Part shown: positions 1 through 7,610 of the stretch, in pieces
How the letters are laid out: every line of letters begins with the position of its first letter
Numbering within the stretch: position 1 is the first letter of the stretch
From: Streptomyces sp. MA5143a
GTDB taxonomy: Bacteria; Actinomycetota; Actinomycetes; Streptomycetales; Streptomycetaceae
NCBI RefSeq assembly: GCF_900290235.1
Contig: NZ_OLMK01000026.1
Location: 1-64,000 of the forward strand
Direction of reading: 5' to 3'
DNA: 64,000 bases
Program-made: the position numbers and the translations under genes
The notes under the pieces: generated by a model
Databases searched by the model: none
What the model was told of the DNA's origin: nothing
Seen by the model: the letters and a program-made list of their open reading frames with translations, nothing else

Positions 1-96
1 GGCCGGTCCGCAGCCGCCCCCGCCGAAGGCGGCCGGTCCGCCGCCTCCCCGTTCCCCCCGTCACCCCGCTCGCCCGTCCCCGGAGCCCGCTCATGA
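1..96 (+). CDS. C-terminal end of an unidentified upstream gene (partial)
   Basis: Frame 1 is open from the window edge to a TGA at 94-96. It encodes an Ala/Ser/Pro-rich tail of 31 residues. The stop overlaps the ATG of the next gene (ATGA), so the two are very likely translationally coupled. The downstream product looks like the membrane partner of an ECF (SigE-type) sigma factor, which makes a sigma factor the likeliest identity of this gene. That is inference, because no diagnostic domain lies inside the window. Confidence 0.45.
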   Translation, partial: GRSAAAPAEGGRSAASPFPPSPRSPVPGARS

Positions 97-950
97 ACCA
101 CCCGACCGCCGGGACCGACGACCCGACCGGAGCCGGTGCTGAAGCCGAGACCGGTGCCGGTGCCGGTGCCGGAGCCGACGGCGGCGACGCCGCCGCGGAG
201 ACCGGGCGGCGGCTGCGCGAGGTGTTCGCCGAGGCCGCGTACGACATCGCCCCGCCGCCGCTGCCGCTGGAGGCCATCCGCCGCGACGGCCGCCGGCGGC
301 TGCTGCGCCGCCGGGCCGCCGTGCTGAGCACCGGCTGCGGCCTGCTGCTGCTCCCGCTCCTCGTCCTGGCCTTCCGCCCCGACGGCCCCGCGGAGTCCGT
401 CCGGCCGATGGCGCCGCCCGCGTCGGCCCCCGTCGCGACCCGGTCCTCACCGGCCCCGTCCGAGCCGCCCCCGTCCGGGCCGCCCGCCGGGAACGTACGG
501 GTCCTGGCGCCGGGCGAGCGGGTGACCGCCGAGGACGGTTCGGAGTTCTGGCTCACGCGGGAGGGCAAGCACTGGGTCACCCCGGAACCGGAGCCGGGTG
601 TGACCCCGATGGAGGAGTTCCGCAGCGTCGTCGACGGCAACCTCGACACCTCCGAGCCCGGTGTCTCCCTCCAGGGCTCCGGCACGGCCGGCGGCGGCTA
701 CCTCGTCTCGGGCCTGTTCTACGGCGTCCGCACCGCCGCCGCCCGCGTCGAGATCAGGGCCTACGACGGCACCGCGATCAACGGCACGGTCCTGCGGCTG
801 CGGGGCAACACCAGCTGGGGCGTCTGGTACGGCCGGGTGAAGGTGCCCGAGGAGACCGCCCGCTCCCTGGACTTCGAGGACCCGGTGCACAAGGTCACCG
901 TCTACGACCGCGACGACGAGGTGATCGCGGAGATGGACTTCAAGAGCTGA
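93..950 (+). CDS. Single-pass membrane protein, coupled to the upstream gene
   Basis: The 285-aa product has an acidic Ala/Gly-rich cytoplasmic N-terminus, then an Arg-rich stretch (about 66-74) and one transmembrane helix (about 75-94). A Pro/Ser-rich linker leads to an extracellular domain (about 130-285) rich in beta-strand patterns and aromatics. The basic-inside, soluble-outside layout resembles the membrane partners encoded next to SigE-type sigma factors in streptomycetes. I recognise no catalytic motif. The ATG overlaps the preceding stop and has GGAG seven bases upstream. The N-terminal GAGAGAGA tract comes from a short GC-rich repeat. The function is unknown, and an anti-sigma or surface-sensing role is only inferred from context. 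Confidence 0.75.
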   Translation: MNHPTAGTDDPTGAGAEAETGAGAGAGADGGDAAAETGRRLREVFAEAAYDIAPPPLPLEAIRRDGRRRLLRRRAAVLSTGCGLLLLPLLVLAFRPDGPAESVRPMAPPASAPVATRSSPAPSEPPPSGPPAGNVRVLAPGERVTAEDGSEFWLTREGKHWVTPEPEPGVTPMEEFRSVVDGNLDTSEPGVSLQGSGTAGGGYLVSGLFYGVRTAAARVEIRAYDGTAINGTVLRLRGNTSWGVWYGRVKVPEETARSLDFEDPVHKVTVYDRDDEVIAEMDFKS

Positions 951-978
951 GCGGGCCGGCGCGGGCGCCCCGGCCCCG

Positions 979-2331
979 TCACAGAGGGGGCTGCGCGGGG
1001 GCGGGGCCGAGGGTGGTCGTGCCGGGGGCCGTACGGTGCCCGAGCCCGGTGCGGTAGGCGTCGAGGGCGGCCTCGACCCGGCCGGTACGGCGGAAGAGGT
1101 CGCCGAGCAGCCGGCACAGGTCGGCGAGGTCGCCCGCCGCTCCGGCCCGCTCCAGCAGGCTCAGGGCGCGGACGTAGTGCTCCTCGGCGGCGTCGGTGTC
1201 GCGGGTGTCCTCGGCGATGATGCCGAGGAGGCGGTGGGCGGCGGCGGAGTGCAGGGCGCCGCGTTCGGAGTTGAGGTCGGCGAGGACCTCCTGGAGCAGC
1301 TCGGCGGCCTCGTCGGACTTGCCGCGGCGGTGCAGGACATCGGCGAGTTCGACGGCGACCTGGCTGGTGTAGAGGGCGGCGCGCTTGGCGGAGAGCATGC
1401 GGCGGGCCTCGCGCAGCTCGGCCTCGGCGCGGTCGTAGGCGCCGTTCTGGGCGTGGAGGTAGCCGCGCATCCAGTGGCAGTTGGCCAGCTCGGTGCGGAT
1501 CTGGAGCTGCCGGTACAGCTCGGAGGCCTTGGCGAGCGAGGCGTCCGCCTCGGCGATACGCCCCTCGGCGATCATCGTGCGGGCGACGGACCGGTGCATC
1601 CGGGCGACGAGGACCGGGTCGCCGGACCGCGGGGCGAGGGCGAGGGCCAGCTCGGCTGCCTGGGCGGCGCGGGCGTGGGCGCCCATGTCCATGTAGGGGG
1701 CGATGACGCCGGTGTAGAGGAGGAGCAGGGCGTCGGGGTCGTGCAGGCCGTTGCGGTTGAGCTCGTCGAGGGTGGACTCGAAGAGGTAGCAGGAGTAGCG
1801 GAGTTCACCGGCGAGGTAGTGGGCGACGGCCCGGCCGCGCAGGGCGGGGACGCGGGCGGGCAGCGGGGCGTCGCCGAGCCGCTGCTCGGCCTGTTCGAAG
1901 CGGAGCCGGGCGGTCTCCAGGTCGCCGGTCTCCAGGGCGCATTCGCCGAGGCCCAGCAGGGAATCGGCCTGTTCCGCGAGCAGACCGTGTTCGTCGGCCT
2001 CGGCGAGCACGGACGCGAAGCCCTCGGCGGCGGCCTCGGTGGCGCCGGTGGCGAGGGTGCGCTGCGCGCCGGTGAGCCGCAGCCGCAGCTCGGTGGCGAA
2101 GCCGGCGGGCCGTCCGGTGGCCAGTTCCTCGTATCCGATGCCGAGCCGCTCGGCGATATGCCGCAGGGCGGGTTCCGAGGCGCGGACGCGACCGGACTCC
2201 AGGGTGGAGATGTACGCGGGGGTGTACGCGGGCTCCGCCAACTGCCTTTGCGTGAGGCCGCGTTCCGTCCGCAGTTGCTGCACTCTGCGCCCTATGACCT
2301 CGGGGTCGTCACGCTCGGCCATACCTGCCAT
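979..2331 (-). CDS. XRE-family regulator with TPR-like C-terminal region
   Basis: The 450-aa product has a Cro/C1-type helix-turn-helix at about 11-65 (TQRQLAEPAYTPAYISTLESG) followed by alpha-helical TPR-like repeats to about 430. It is a predicted cytoplasmic DNA-binding protein whose TPR array would bind a peptide or protein ligand. The architecture is that of RRNPP-type peptide receptors and of many uncharacterised streptomycete regulators. The annotated ATG has no Shine-Dalgarno sequence and could be leaderless; an internal ATG three codons in (2322) is the alternative. Palindromic GTAAGC elements sit directly upstream, and a short hydrophobic peptide gene is transcribed divergently. Ligand and targets are not known. 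Confidence 0.85.
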   Translation of the reverse strand: MAGMAERDDPEVIGRRVQQLRTERGLTQRQLAEPAYTPAYISTLESGRVRASEPALRHIAERLGIGYEELATGRPAGFATELRLRLTGAQRTLATGATEAAAEGFASVLAEADEHGLLAEQADSLLGLGECALETGDLETARLRFEQAEQRLGDAPLPARVPALRGRAVAHYLAGELRYSCYLFESTLDELNRNGLHDPDALLLLYTGVIAPYMDMGAHARAAQAAELALALAPRSGDPVLVARMHRSVARTMIAEGRIAEADASLAKASELYRQLQIRTELANCHWMRGYLHAQNGAYDRAEAELREARRMLSAKRAALYTSQVAVELADVLHRRGKSDEAAELLQEVLADLNSERGALHSAAAHRLLGIIAEDTRDTDAAEEHYVRALSLLERAGAAGDLADLCRLLGDLFRRTGRVEAALDAYRTGLGHRTAPGTTTLGPAPAQPPL

Positions 2332-2334
2332 GAC

Positions 2335-2360
2335 GTAAGCATGCCAGTAAGCCCGCTTAC
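2335..2360. promoter_or_regulatory. GTAAGC repeat cluster, candidate autoregulatory operator
   Basis: GTAAGC occurs at 2335-2340 and 2347-2352, and its reverse complement GCTTAC at 2355-2360. The last two form a perfect inverted repeat with a 2-bp spacer. The cluster lies immediately upstream of the XRE-TPR start codon, where a dimeric repressor would occlude its own promoter. Further TTACC/CTTACC variants follow up to about 2425. Binding by the adjacent regulator is inferred. Confidence 0.45.
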
Positions 2361-2540
2361 GCCGGCCGCTTTACCTCAACAGGCGACGATCCTCTTGCCG
2401 TTGGTAGGCCAAAGCCTTACCTTGAGCGACGCGCTGTACGCGTCCGACCACGCGTTCGGCCCCTCGTCTCCTCCGCCGCTCCGCCACAGCCCATCGCCGA
2501 CAGCCACCCCCGCTGTCGCCGCAGCCGCTGCGAGGTCGCC

Positions 2541-2639
2541 GTGTTCCGAGAACTCCTCTCCCGCCACACCCGCCCCCTGGTCGCCGCGCTGCTGGCGGTG
2601 GCGGCCCTGATGGCCCTGGCCGGCGCCGTCCCGCGCTGA
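2541..2639 (+). CDS. 32-aa hydrophobic peptide (small ORF)
   Basis: A GTG at 2541 is preceded by a good ribosome-binding site (GAGG at 2532-2535, spacer of 5 bases) and runs to a TGA at 2637. The peptide begins basic (MFRELLSRHTRP), continues as a Leu/Ala-rich hydrophobic segment of about 17 residues and ends AGAVPR. It therefore looks like a membrane-inserted or signal-peptide-like micropeptide. It is divergent from the XRE-TPR regulator, an arrangement that recalls receptor/peptide pairs. Translation is not proven, and chance hydrophobicity in GC-rich DNA cannot be excluded. Confidence 0.45.
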   Translation: MFRELLSRHTRPLVAALLAVAALMALAGAVPR

Positions 2640-2679
2640 GCCGGATGGGGTACGGGGCCGAAGGGCGCACTCCGGCCCC

Positions 2680-3330
2680 TCAGAACTCCGCCGTGTCCAG
2701 CTCGAACCCGAGGGGCGCGGGCAGGGACACGGTGAGCCCGAGCTTGCACCGGGAGCTCTTGGCGTACGCGTCCGCCGAGGGCTCGGAGTGGACGACCGCC
2801 TCGCCCGCCTCCCTGTCGATCAGCAGGTAGAGGGGGATCCCGGCGCGGGCGTAGCCGTGGATCTTCTTCTCCCGGTCACGCTCGGCGGTGCTGTCGGAGG
2901 TGACCTCGGCGACGAGGAGGACCGGGGAGGCGTCGTGCCACTCCTCGCTGTCACTGAAACTGCCCTTCGGGGCGATGACCAGGTCGGGGACGACATGGCC
3001 GGTCCCGGAGGCGCCGGGCACGTCGAGGCCGATGCCGGTGTAGCGGCCCAGCCCCTTGTCATGGTCTCGGACCTGCCCACTGAGTTCGGACACGATCTCC
3101 TCGTGCTCCCCGTTCGCCGGAGGCGTCACGCAGATCTCTCCTTCGATCAGCTCCACGCGCCAGCCCTTGGGAGCCGTCGCACTGAAGAGCTCGAAGACCT
3201 GCTCGACGCTCGCGCCCGTGTAGTCGGGCACACCGCTGTCCGCGCCGCTGTCGCCGTCAGGGTCGTCGTACGGACCGTAGATGGCCTCGCCCTGGTACCC
3301 CGGCATGATGATCGGCTCCGCCGTCGCCAT
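2680..3330 (-). CDS. Uma2-family (DUF820) PD-(D/E)XK nuclease-fold protein
   Basis: The 216-aa protein has a disordered acidic N-terminus (1-40) and a DUF820 domain (about 42-205). The fold's active-site pattern is visible: Asp116 in VPDLVIAP, Glu142 in LLVAEVTS, and Lys155/Lys156 in the following helix, then the conserved YARAGIPLYLLID strand. The family is very common in streptomycetes, and its cellular role is unestablished despite the nuclease-like fold. The start is well supported by AAGGAGGT just upstream. It appears monocistronic, with no methylase or partner beside it. Confidence 0.88.
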   Translation of the reverse strand: MATAEPIIMPGYQGEAIYGPYDDPDGDSGADSGVPDYTGASVEQVFELFSATAPKGWRVELIEGEICVTPPANGEHEEIVSELSGQVRDHDKGLGRYTGIGLDVPGASGTGHVVPDLVIAPKGSFSDSEEWHDASPVLLVAEVTSDSTAERDREKKIHGYARAGIPLYLLIDREAGEAVVHSEPSADAYAKSSRCKLGLTVSLPAPLGFELDTAEF

Positions 3331-3890
3331 GACAGACCTCCTTCGCTCAGCGCGACGCTCTCAGCGTAGACCGGAAGCGCACACGGGGAATCCGGAGCCA
3401 TTCACTCGAACGAGTGTGCCGTCACGGCTCCGCGCCCAGCGGCCCTCCTCGGACACACGTGCGACAGAAATCCACCCCGGCCCTCCGCGAGTAAATCTAT
3501 AGCGGCCGCAGTAGACATTGCCCTGTGTGCGAGCTACCGTTTTTCCTGTAACCCGGAAGTCGATGAGGGCACGGCAGACATGAACTGCCGTGCGTGCAAG
3601 TCCAGCAGTACCGCGTCATCCAGGAAGAACGACCGCATCATCGAAGGTAAGGAGCAGACGCCATCAGGATCCGCCCGGGCGAGGACAACATCCGCCCGGG
3701 ACGCCGCAGACCCCGGATTGGAAGGTGGTCCCCGGTCACGCATTCGCGATCCCCGCAGCCCCGTCCTCCCGGACGGACCCTGCGGATACAGAAGCCCGGC
3801 GCAGCGCGCCGGTAGATGGTGGTAGAAGCTCGGGGCTCGGGTGCCGTACGGCACCCGGGCCCCCCGACGTGTCCGCGAAAGAAGAGGTCT
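3331..3890. other. Intergenic region without a convincing gene
   Basis: These 560 bases separate the Uma2 gene from the MerR gene. Open frames exist on both strands, for example from the ATG at 3580, but none has a ribosome-binding site or recognisable product. Two copies of TCCGCCCGGG occur near 3668 and 3690. The only strong structure is the long stem-loop at 3832-3863. The stretch may hold an untranslated leader or small RNA, but nothing in it can be named. Confidence 0.4.
3832..3863 (+). promoter_or_regulatory. Long GC-rich palindrome/stem-loop before the MerR gene
   Basis: GGGTGCCGTACGGCACCC (3839-3856) is a perfect 18-bp palindrome. Pairing extends outward to a 14-bp stem (3832-3845 with 3850-3863, one G-U pair) with a GTAC loop. 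It ends 27 bases before the GTG start of the MerR gene. It could be an operator for a dimeric regulator, or an attenuator or terminator in the leader. Confidence 0.5.
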
Positions 3891-4238
3891 GTGCCCCCTG
3901 CCCGCTCCCGTCTCACCGACAATCTCGACGACGACGACTACCCGGCGTACACGATGGGCCGGGCCGCCGAGATGCTCGGCACCACACCCGCCTTCCTGCG
4001 TGCCCTCGGCGAACACCGTCTGATCACCCCGCTGCGCTCCGAGGGCGGTCACCGCCGCTACTCCCGCTACCAGTTGCGCATCGCCGCCCGGGCCCGTGAA
4101 CTCGTCGACCAGGGCACCCCCGTCGAGGCCGCCTGCCGCATCGTCATCCTCGAGGACCAACTGGAAGAGGCCCTGCGCATCAACGAGGAGCTGCGCGCGC
4201 GGGGCGGCGGCACGCCCCGGCCGAGGTCCACGGCCTGA
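3891..4238 (+). CDS. MerR-family winged-helix regulator, short form
   Basis: The 115-aa product carries a MerR-type helix-turn-helix (about 20-75: [20 protein letters not shown], then the wing SEGGHRRYS). A short helical segment (about 88-105) probably serves as dimerisation coiled coil. No effector domain follows, so it belongs to the short MerR-like proteins common in actinomycetes. The GTG at 3891 was chosen because AAGAGG precedes it; the frame stays open further upstream without a good start. The acidic DDDDY tract before the HTH is typical of streptomycete homologues. Target genes are unknown. Confidence 0.85.
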   Translation: MPPARSRLTDNLDDDDYPAYTMGRAAEMLGTTPAFLRALGEHRLITPLRSEGGHRRYSRYQLRIAARARELVDQGTPVEAACRIVILEDQLEEALRINEELRARGGGTPRPRSTA

Positions 4239-4244
4239 CCGGGA

Positions 4245-4280
4245 GCGGGCCGGTCAGCGGGCCGGTCAGCGGGCCCGTCA
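4245..4280. repeat. 12-bp tandem repeat, three copies
   Basis: GCGGGCCGGTCA occurs at 4245-4256 and 4257-4268, and as GCGGGCCCGTCA at 4269-4280. The last copy contains the TGA stop (4278-4280, complement strand) of the convergent hydrolase. It is probably a slippage expansion in the gap between convergent genes. Confidence 0.8.
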
Positions 4281-5045
4281 ACCGGCCAGCGCGGCCGCCG
4301 TCGCCCGTACGAACGCCTCCGGGTTGTCGAGCATGACGTTGTGGCCGCAGTCCGGGACGGGGACGACGCTCACGCCGGACGCGGTGAGGGCGTCGGCGCC
4401 GGGCAGCGGGCCGTCCGCCTCGGGATGGAGATAGGCACGGGGGATCTTCAGGTCGAGGAGCAGCTCACGCATGGTGGGGCGGGTGCCACGGGCGAGCCGG
4501 ACGGCACTGCGGTACAGCGCCTCCCGCCCGGCCAGCCGCATCGTCGCCCACCACTCGGCCCCGGCCAGCTCGGCGAACTCCGCCCAGCCGCCGGCCAGGA
4601 ACTCCTCCTCGGAGTAGGCCGCGATGCCGTTGCTCCCGACGACGCCGCGGGCGGGCGTGAGCGGATCGAGGTTGGAGTCGATCATCACCAGCTTCGACAC
4701 GAGCTCCGGGTGCCGGGACGCCAGCACGATCCCCACGGAGCCGCCCATGCTGTGCGCGACCAGTTCGGCGCCGGTGACCCCCGCCGCCGTCAGCGCCCGG
4801 GCGAGCGCGTCGGCGTGCGCCTCCAGGGAGTAGTCGAAGTCCGTCGGCCGGTCACTGATCCCGTGCCCCAGCAGGTCGACGAGCAGCGACCGCCGCCCGG
4901 CGAGCGCCGGATGCGTGGCCACGGCCGTGAAGTACGGCCCCGAAGCGGCCCCCAGCCCGTGCACATACACCCGGCAGGGCTCGTCCCCCGCCCACTCCAC
5001 CCACCGGATCCGGTCCCCGGCCCCCGTCACCACGGCACCACGCAT
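4278..5045 (-). CDS. Alpha/beta-fold hydrolase
   Basis: The 255-aa cytoplasmic protein shows the standard fold signatures: oxyanion-hole HG at 29-30 (YVHGLG), the nucleophile elbow AHSMGG with Ser99, and a C-terminal catalytic His in DCGHNV. There is no signal peptide. The start at 5045 is supported by AAGGGGG six bases upstream. The substrate cannot be read from sequence; the family includes esterases, lipases and haloperoxidase-like enzymes. It stands alone between two convergent or divergent short genes. Confidence 0.87.
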   Translation of the reverse strand: MRGAVVTGAGDRIRWVEWAGDEPCRVYVHGLGAASGPYFTAVATHPALAGRRSLLVDLLGHGISDRPTDFDYSLEAHADALARALTAAGVTGAELVAHSMGGSVGIVLASRHPELVSKLVMIDSNLDPLTPARGVVGSNGIAAYSEEEFLAGGWAEFAELAGAEWWATMRLAGREALYRSAVRLARGTRPTMRELLLDLKIPRAYLHPEADGPLPGADALTASGVSVVPVPDCGHNVMLDNPEAFVRATAAALAG

Positions 5046-5088
5046 ATGTTTCCCCCTTCACTTGGACAGAGGAGAACCTACCTAGCGC

Positions 5089-5205
5089 CTACGTCTCGCC
5101 GCGCTCCGCCCGCAACTGCCTCAACGCGCGTCCCTGCGCGTCGAGCGCCTCGGCGTACGAAGCCACCGGGTGGTTCCCCTCGTTCTGCTCGGCCAAGGTG
5201 TTCAC
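5089..5205 (-). CDS. Possible 38-aa protein, unknown
   Basis: A GTG at 5205 follows GGGGAGGG closely and opens a 38-codon frame ending at TAG (5089-5091). An in-frame ATG at 5223 would give 44 residues. The product is soluble and Glu/Arg/Gln-rich (ASYAEALDAQGRALRQLRAE, helical). Composition looks protein-like, but its size and lack of a recognisable family keep confidence low. Confidence 0.3.
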   Translation of the reverse strand: MNTLAEQNEGNHPVASYAEALDAQGRALRQLRAERGET

Positions 5206-5383
5206 CCCTCCCCGAAGTGCCATCTGCCAGGACGCCTGCGGCGAACGACACCGAACGACAGCGAACTGCGCCGCACCGACGGCCCGTTCGGTGGCGTTCG
5301 CGACCGTGTGCCGGGAGTCGGATGTGAGCGGAGGTCGGTCGCCTCATGCGGTAGGTCTGCCCGGGAAGACCCACCGTCGAGAC

Positions 5384-5560
5384 ATGACGAACCCTCACCA
5401 GACTCCGCGTGCCACCTCACCCCGTACCGACCGTCGCGTGGACCGGCCGCGACCGACCCGCCGTGAACGTCTCCGTCTCGCCGGAGCCGCTCTGGGAGGA
5501 CTCACCGCCGGGATCGCCCGCGCCGGTCTCACGTGGCTGCTCGATCAGTTCACCGGTTAA
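5384..5560 (+). CDS. 58-aa basic membrane-associated small protein
   Basis: An ATG at 5384 opens a 58-codon frame ending in TAA. The N-terminal half is very basic (TDRRVDRPRPTRRERLRLAG), and the C-terminal half is an amphipathic/hydrophobic segment (AALGGLTAGIARAGLTWLLD). It resembles small conserved streptomycete proteins of unknown function. The ribosome-binding site is weak (GAG six bases upstream). Confidence 0.42.
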   Translation: MTNPHQTPRATSPRTDRRVDRPRPTRRERLRLAGAALGGLTAGIARAGLTWLLDQFTG

Positions 5561-6148
5561 GGGCAGCCCGCCTGCCCTTCCCGAGGCGAGCGAAACTGAG
5601 GTCAGGATTTTTGTTATGCGCCACAATTCACGCTGGCACGCGGCGACTTGACAGCCGTTCCGCATTCCCCGTTCGGGAGCTCTATTCGACCCGCCGAACA
5701 GGCAGGCCTCGCTTTAGTCGACTTGTCGAACAACAGGCCAACCGCCGCGCGTAAGGCCTCGTCGATCCCGGGGCAGTTCGGCTCCCGTGCAGGTGGCGGA
5801 CCGATCGGGGGGCTGGCGCCACCCCGCGATCACTCAGCGAATGGCTACCAACGGGTCCGGTCACCAATTCCCGGACAGTCGAGCCTTTCTGCTGATTACA
5901 CGTGTCGTGAAGACCATCGATTTGTCAGCCCCCCATACCGAATTCCCCGTCATCGCTGCTAGATTGACGCCGCGTCTTCGAGGTGCCGCCAAACAGGCAT
6001 ACAACCCATGGAGACAGCCCCCCAACACCTTCACAAGAAGGCCACATCTGGGTGCCCGAAAACCGTAGCGGCCGAGTTTCGCTGCCTTCCGGCGAGCTTC
6101 ACTCCGCTCCTCGGGTATTCACCCCCCATCACTAGAAAGCGCACGCAA
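5561..6148. other. Long upstream region of the SGNH hydrolase gene
   Basis: This non-coding stretch of nearly 590 bases is less GC-rich than its neighbours. It contains a consensus-like -35 hexamer TTGACA at 5648-5653, and a degenerate repeated motif (TCGAC followed by a short spacer and CGAACA) at about 5688 and 5721. I could not pair the -35 with a convincing -10. A long leader or complex promoter for the cell-wall hydrolase is plausible. Confidence 0.35.
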
Positions 6149-7261
6149 GTGAAGAGATCCCTTCAGCGTTTCGGCCCCCCTCTGGCCGTCGCCGCCATGA
6201 CGATCGCGCTGGGCACACCCGGACTCGCCGCCGCCGACGAGGCGAGCGACAACCAGGACGCCACGTACTACATCTCGCTCGGCGACTCCCTGGCCTCGGG
6301 GTACCAGCCGGACGTGGACAAGGACACCGACGTCTCCTACACCGACCAGCTGTACACGCAGCTCAAGCAGCAGACCCCCGGGCTGAAGCACATACGTCTC
6401 GGCTGCACCGCTGAGACCACCGAGTCCCTGATCAGCGGCGGGAAGTGCGACTACCCGAACGCCAAGTCCCAGCTGGACGCCGCGCTGAAGGCCATGGCCC
6501 AGCACCGCGGCAAGGTCGCCTACGTGACCCTCAGCGTCGGCGCGAACGACATCCTCCTCAACTGCGTCAGCCCGGTCGGCGCGCTCGACGGCGCGTGCCT
6601 GAACAGCCGCAGCCAGAGCATGGCGAAGAACCTCGCCCAGATCGCGGGCGCGCTCCACCAGGCCGGCGGGAAGAACACCCAGTTCGTGGGCGCGACGTAC
6701 CACAACCCGTTCCTGGCTGCCTGGGCGCAGGGCCCGGCGGGGCAGCAGGCCGCCAAGGAGTCGGCGCCCCTGATCAAGGCCGCCAACACCGGGATCACCC
6801 AGGTGTACAAGTCCACCGGCTTCAAGGTGGCGGACGTCGCCACGGCCTTCTCCTCGGACGACTTCACCACCCAGGTGAACGTTCCCGGCGTGGGCGAGGT
6901 GCCGGCGAACGTGGCCAAGATCTGCCAGCTGACCTGGGCGTGCACGAAGAAGGACCCGCACCCCAACGCCGAGGGCCACAAGGTGATCGCGGGAGCGTTC
7001 GCGGCGGTGCTCACGAAGAACGACACCCCCGATGAGGACGCGTCCCCGACGCCCACCGAGCCGGCCACGCCCGAGACCGGCACGGACGGCGACTCGGACA
7101 AGGGCGAGGGGGCGAACGACCCGAAGACGAACGGCGGTCTCGCCGAGACCGGCGGGTCCAGCAGCACGCCGCTGATCGCGGGTGCGGGCGCCACGGTCGT
7201 GGCGATCGGTGCGGCCGCGGTCTACTTCGCGCGCAGGCGCCGCGCGGGCGAGGCGAACTGA
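6149..7261 (+). CDS. Cell-wall-anchored SGNH/GDSL hydrolase (LAETG sorting signal)
   Basis: The 370-aa precursor has a Sec signal peptide (1-29, ending GLAAA). A GDSL-type hydrolase domain follows: block I ISLGDSLASG with nucleophile Ser47, the SVGANDI block, and the Asp/His block DPHPNAEGH. A Ser/Thr/Pro/Glu-rich wall-spanning stretch leads to the sorting signal LAETG at 331-335, a hydrophobic helix and the tail RRRR. LAxTG is the signal used by streptomycete class E sortases, so the enzyme should be displayed on peptidoglycan. It probably cleaves ester-linked lipids or acylated polysaccharides; the substrate is unknown. GTG 6149 was chosen because it places the signal peptide correctly, whereas an upstream in-frame ATG (6008) would bury it. 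Confidence 0.9.
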   Translation: MKRSLQRFGPPLAVAAMTIALGTPGLAAADEASDNQDATYYISLGDSLASGYQPDVDKDTDVSYTDQLYTQLKQQTPGLKHIRLGCTAETTESLISGGKCDYPNAKSQLDAALKAMAQHRGKVAYVTLSVGANDILLNCVSPVGALDGACLNSRSQSMAKNLAQIAGALHQAGGKNTQFVGATYHNPFLAAWAQGPAGQQAAKESAPLIKAANTGITQVYKSTGFKVADVATAFSSDDFTTQVNVPGVGEVPANVAKICQLTWACTKKDPHPNAEGHKVIAGAFAAVLTKNDTPDEDASPTPTEPATPETGTDGDSDKGEGANDPKTNGGLAETGGSSSTPLIAGAGATVVAIGAAAVYFARRRRAGEAN

Positions 7262-7266
7262 CGAGC

Positions 7267-7300
7267 AGCGGGCCGCCCGCGACGACGCGGGCGGCCCGCT
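7267..7300 (+). terminator. Stem-loop terminator after the SGNH hydrolase
   Basis: AGCGGGCCGCCCGCG pairs perfectly with CGCGGGCGGCCCGCT around an ACGA loop. The stem begins six bases after the stop codon. No T-run follows, as is usual for streptomycete terminators. It may also serve the convergent DUF397 gene. Confidence 0.75.
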
Positions 7301-7328
7301 CCCCGTCCGACCGCAGCCACGGCTGCGG

Positions 7329-7610
7329 CTACGGCTGCTGACCGCCGGACGACACGTGGTCCAGGAAGACGGAGAAGGCCGCGGCAGAGAGGGTGAGGGT
7401 GCCGCCGCCGGGGTTCTTGGAGTCGCGGACGGCTATGTGGGGGGTCAGGGGGGCCACTTCGACGCATTCGCCGCCGTTGCTGCCGCTGTGGGAGGACTTG
7501 ATCCACTGGGCGGTGCCGAGGGGGGCGCATTCGACACATTCACCGCCATTGGTGCTGCTGTACGAGGACTTACGCCACCGCGACGCTGCCAGATCCTGGA
7601 TGCCGCTCAT
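7329..7610 (-). CDS. Tandem DUF397 protein
   Basis: The 93-aa protein has two consecutive DUF397 units with the hallmark pattern W(R/I)KSSYSS-NGGECVE (about 11-28 and 35-52) and VRDSKNPGG. DUF397 proteins are small actinobacterial proteins encoded next to XRE regulators, and related pairs affect development and antibiotic production in Streptomyces. The ATG lies inside the end of the upstream XRE gene (41-bp overlap), so the pair is almost certainly coupled. It probably modulates the adjacent regulator, as an antitoxin-like or anti-regulator partner (inference). Confidence 0.9.
   Translation of the reverse strand: MSGIQDLAASRWRKSSYSSTNGGECVECAPLGTAQWIKSSHSGSNGGECVEVAPLTPHIAVRDSKNPGGGTLTLSAAAFSVFLDHVSSGGQQP

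Noticed and set aside
1036..2610. Long plus-strand open frame of over 500 codons opposite the XRE-TPR gene
   Set aside because: It mirrors the real gene on the other strand, is rich in Gly/Val with no domain pattern, and lacks a ribosome-binding site. GC-rich DNA produces such shadows.
3534..4160. Minus-strand frame overlapping the MerR gene
   Set aside because: The MerR product on the plus strand has a recognisable fold, while this frame has no domain and runs through the long palindrome.
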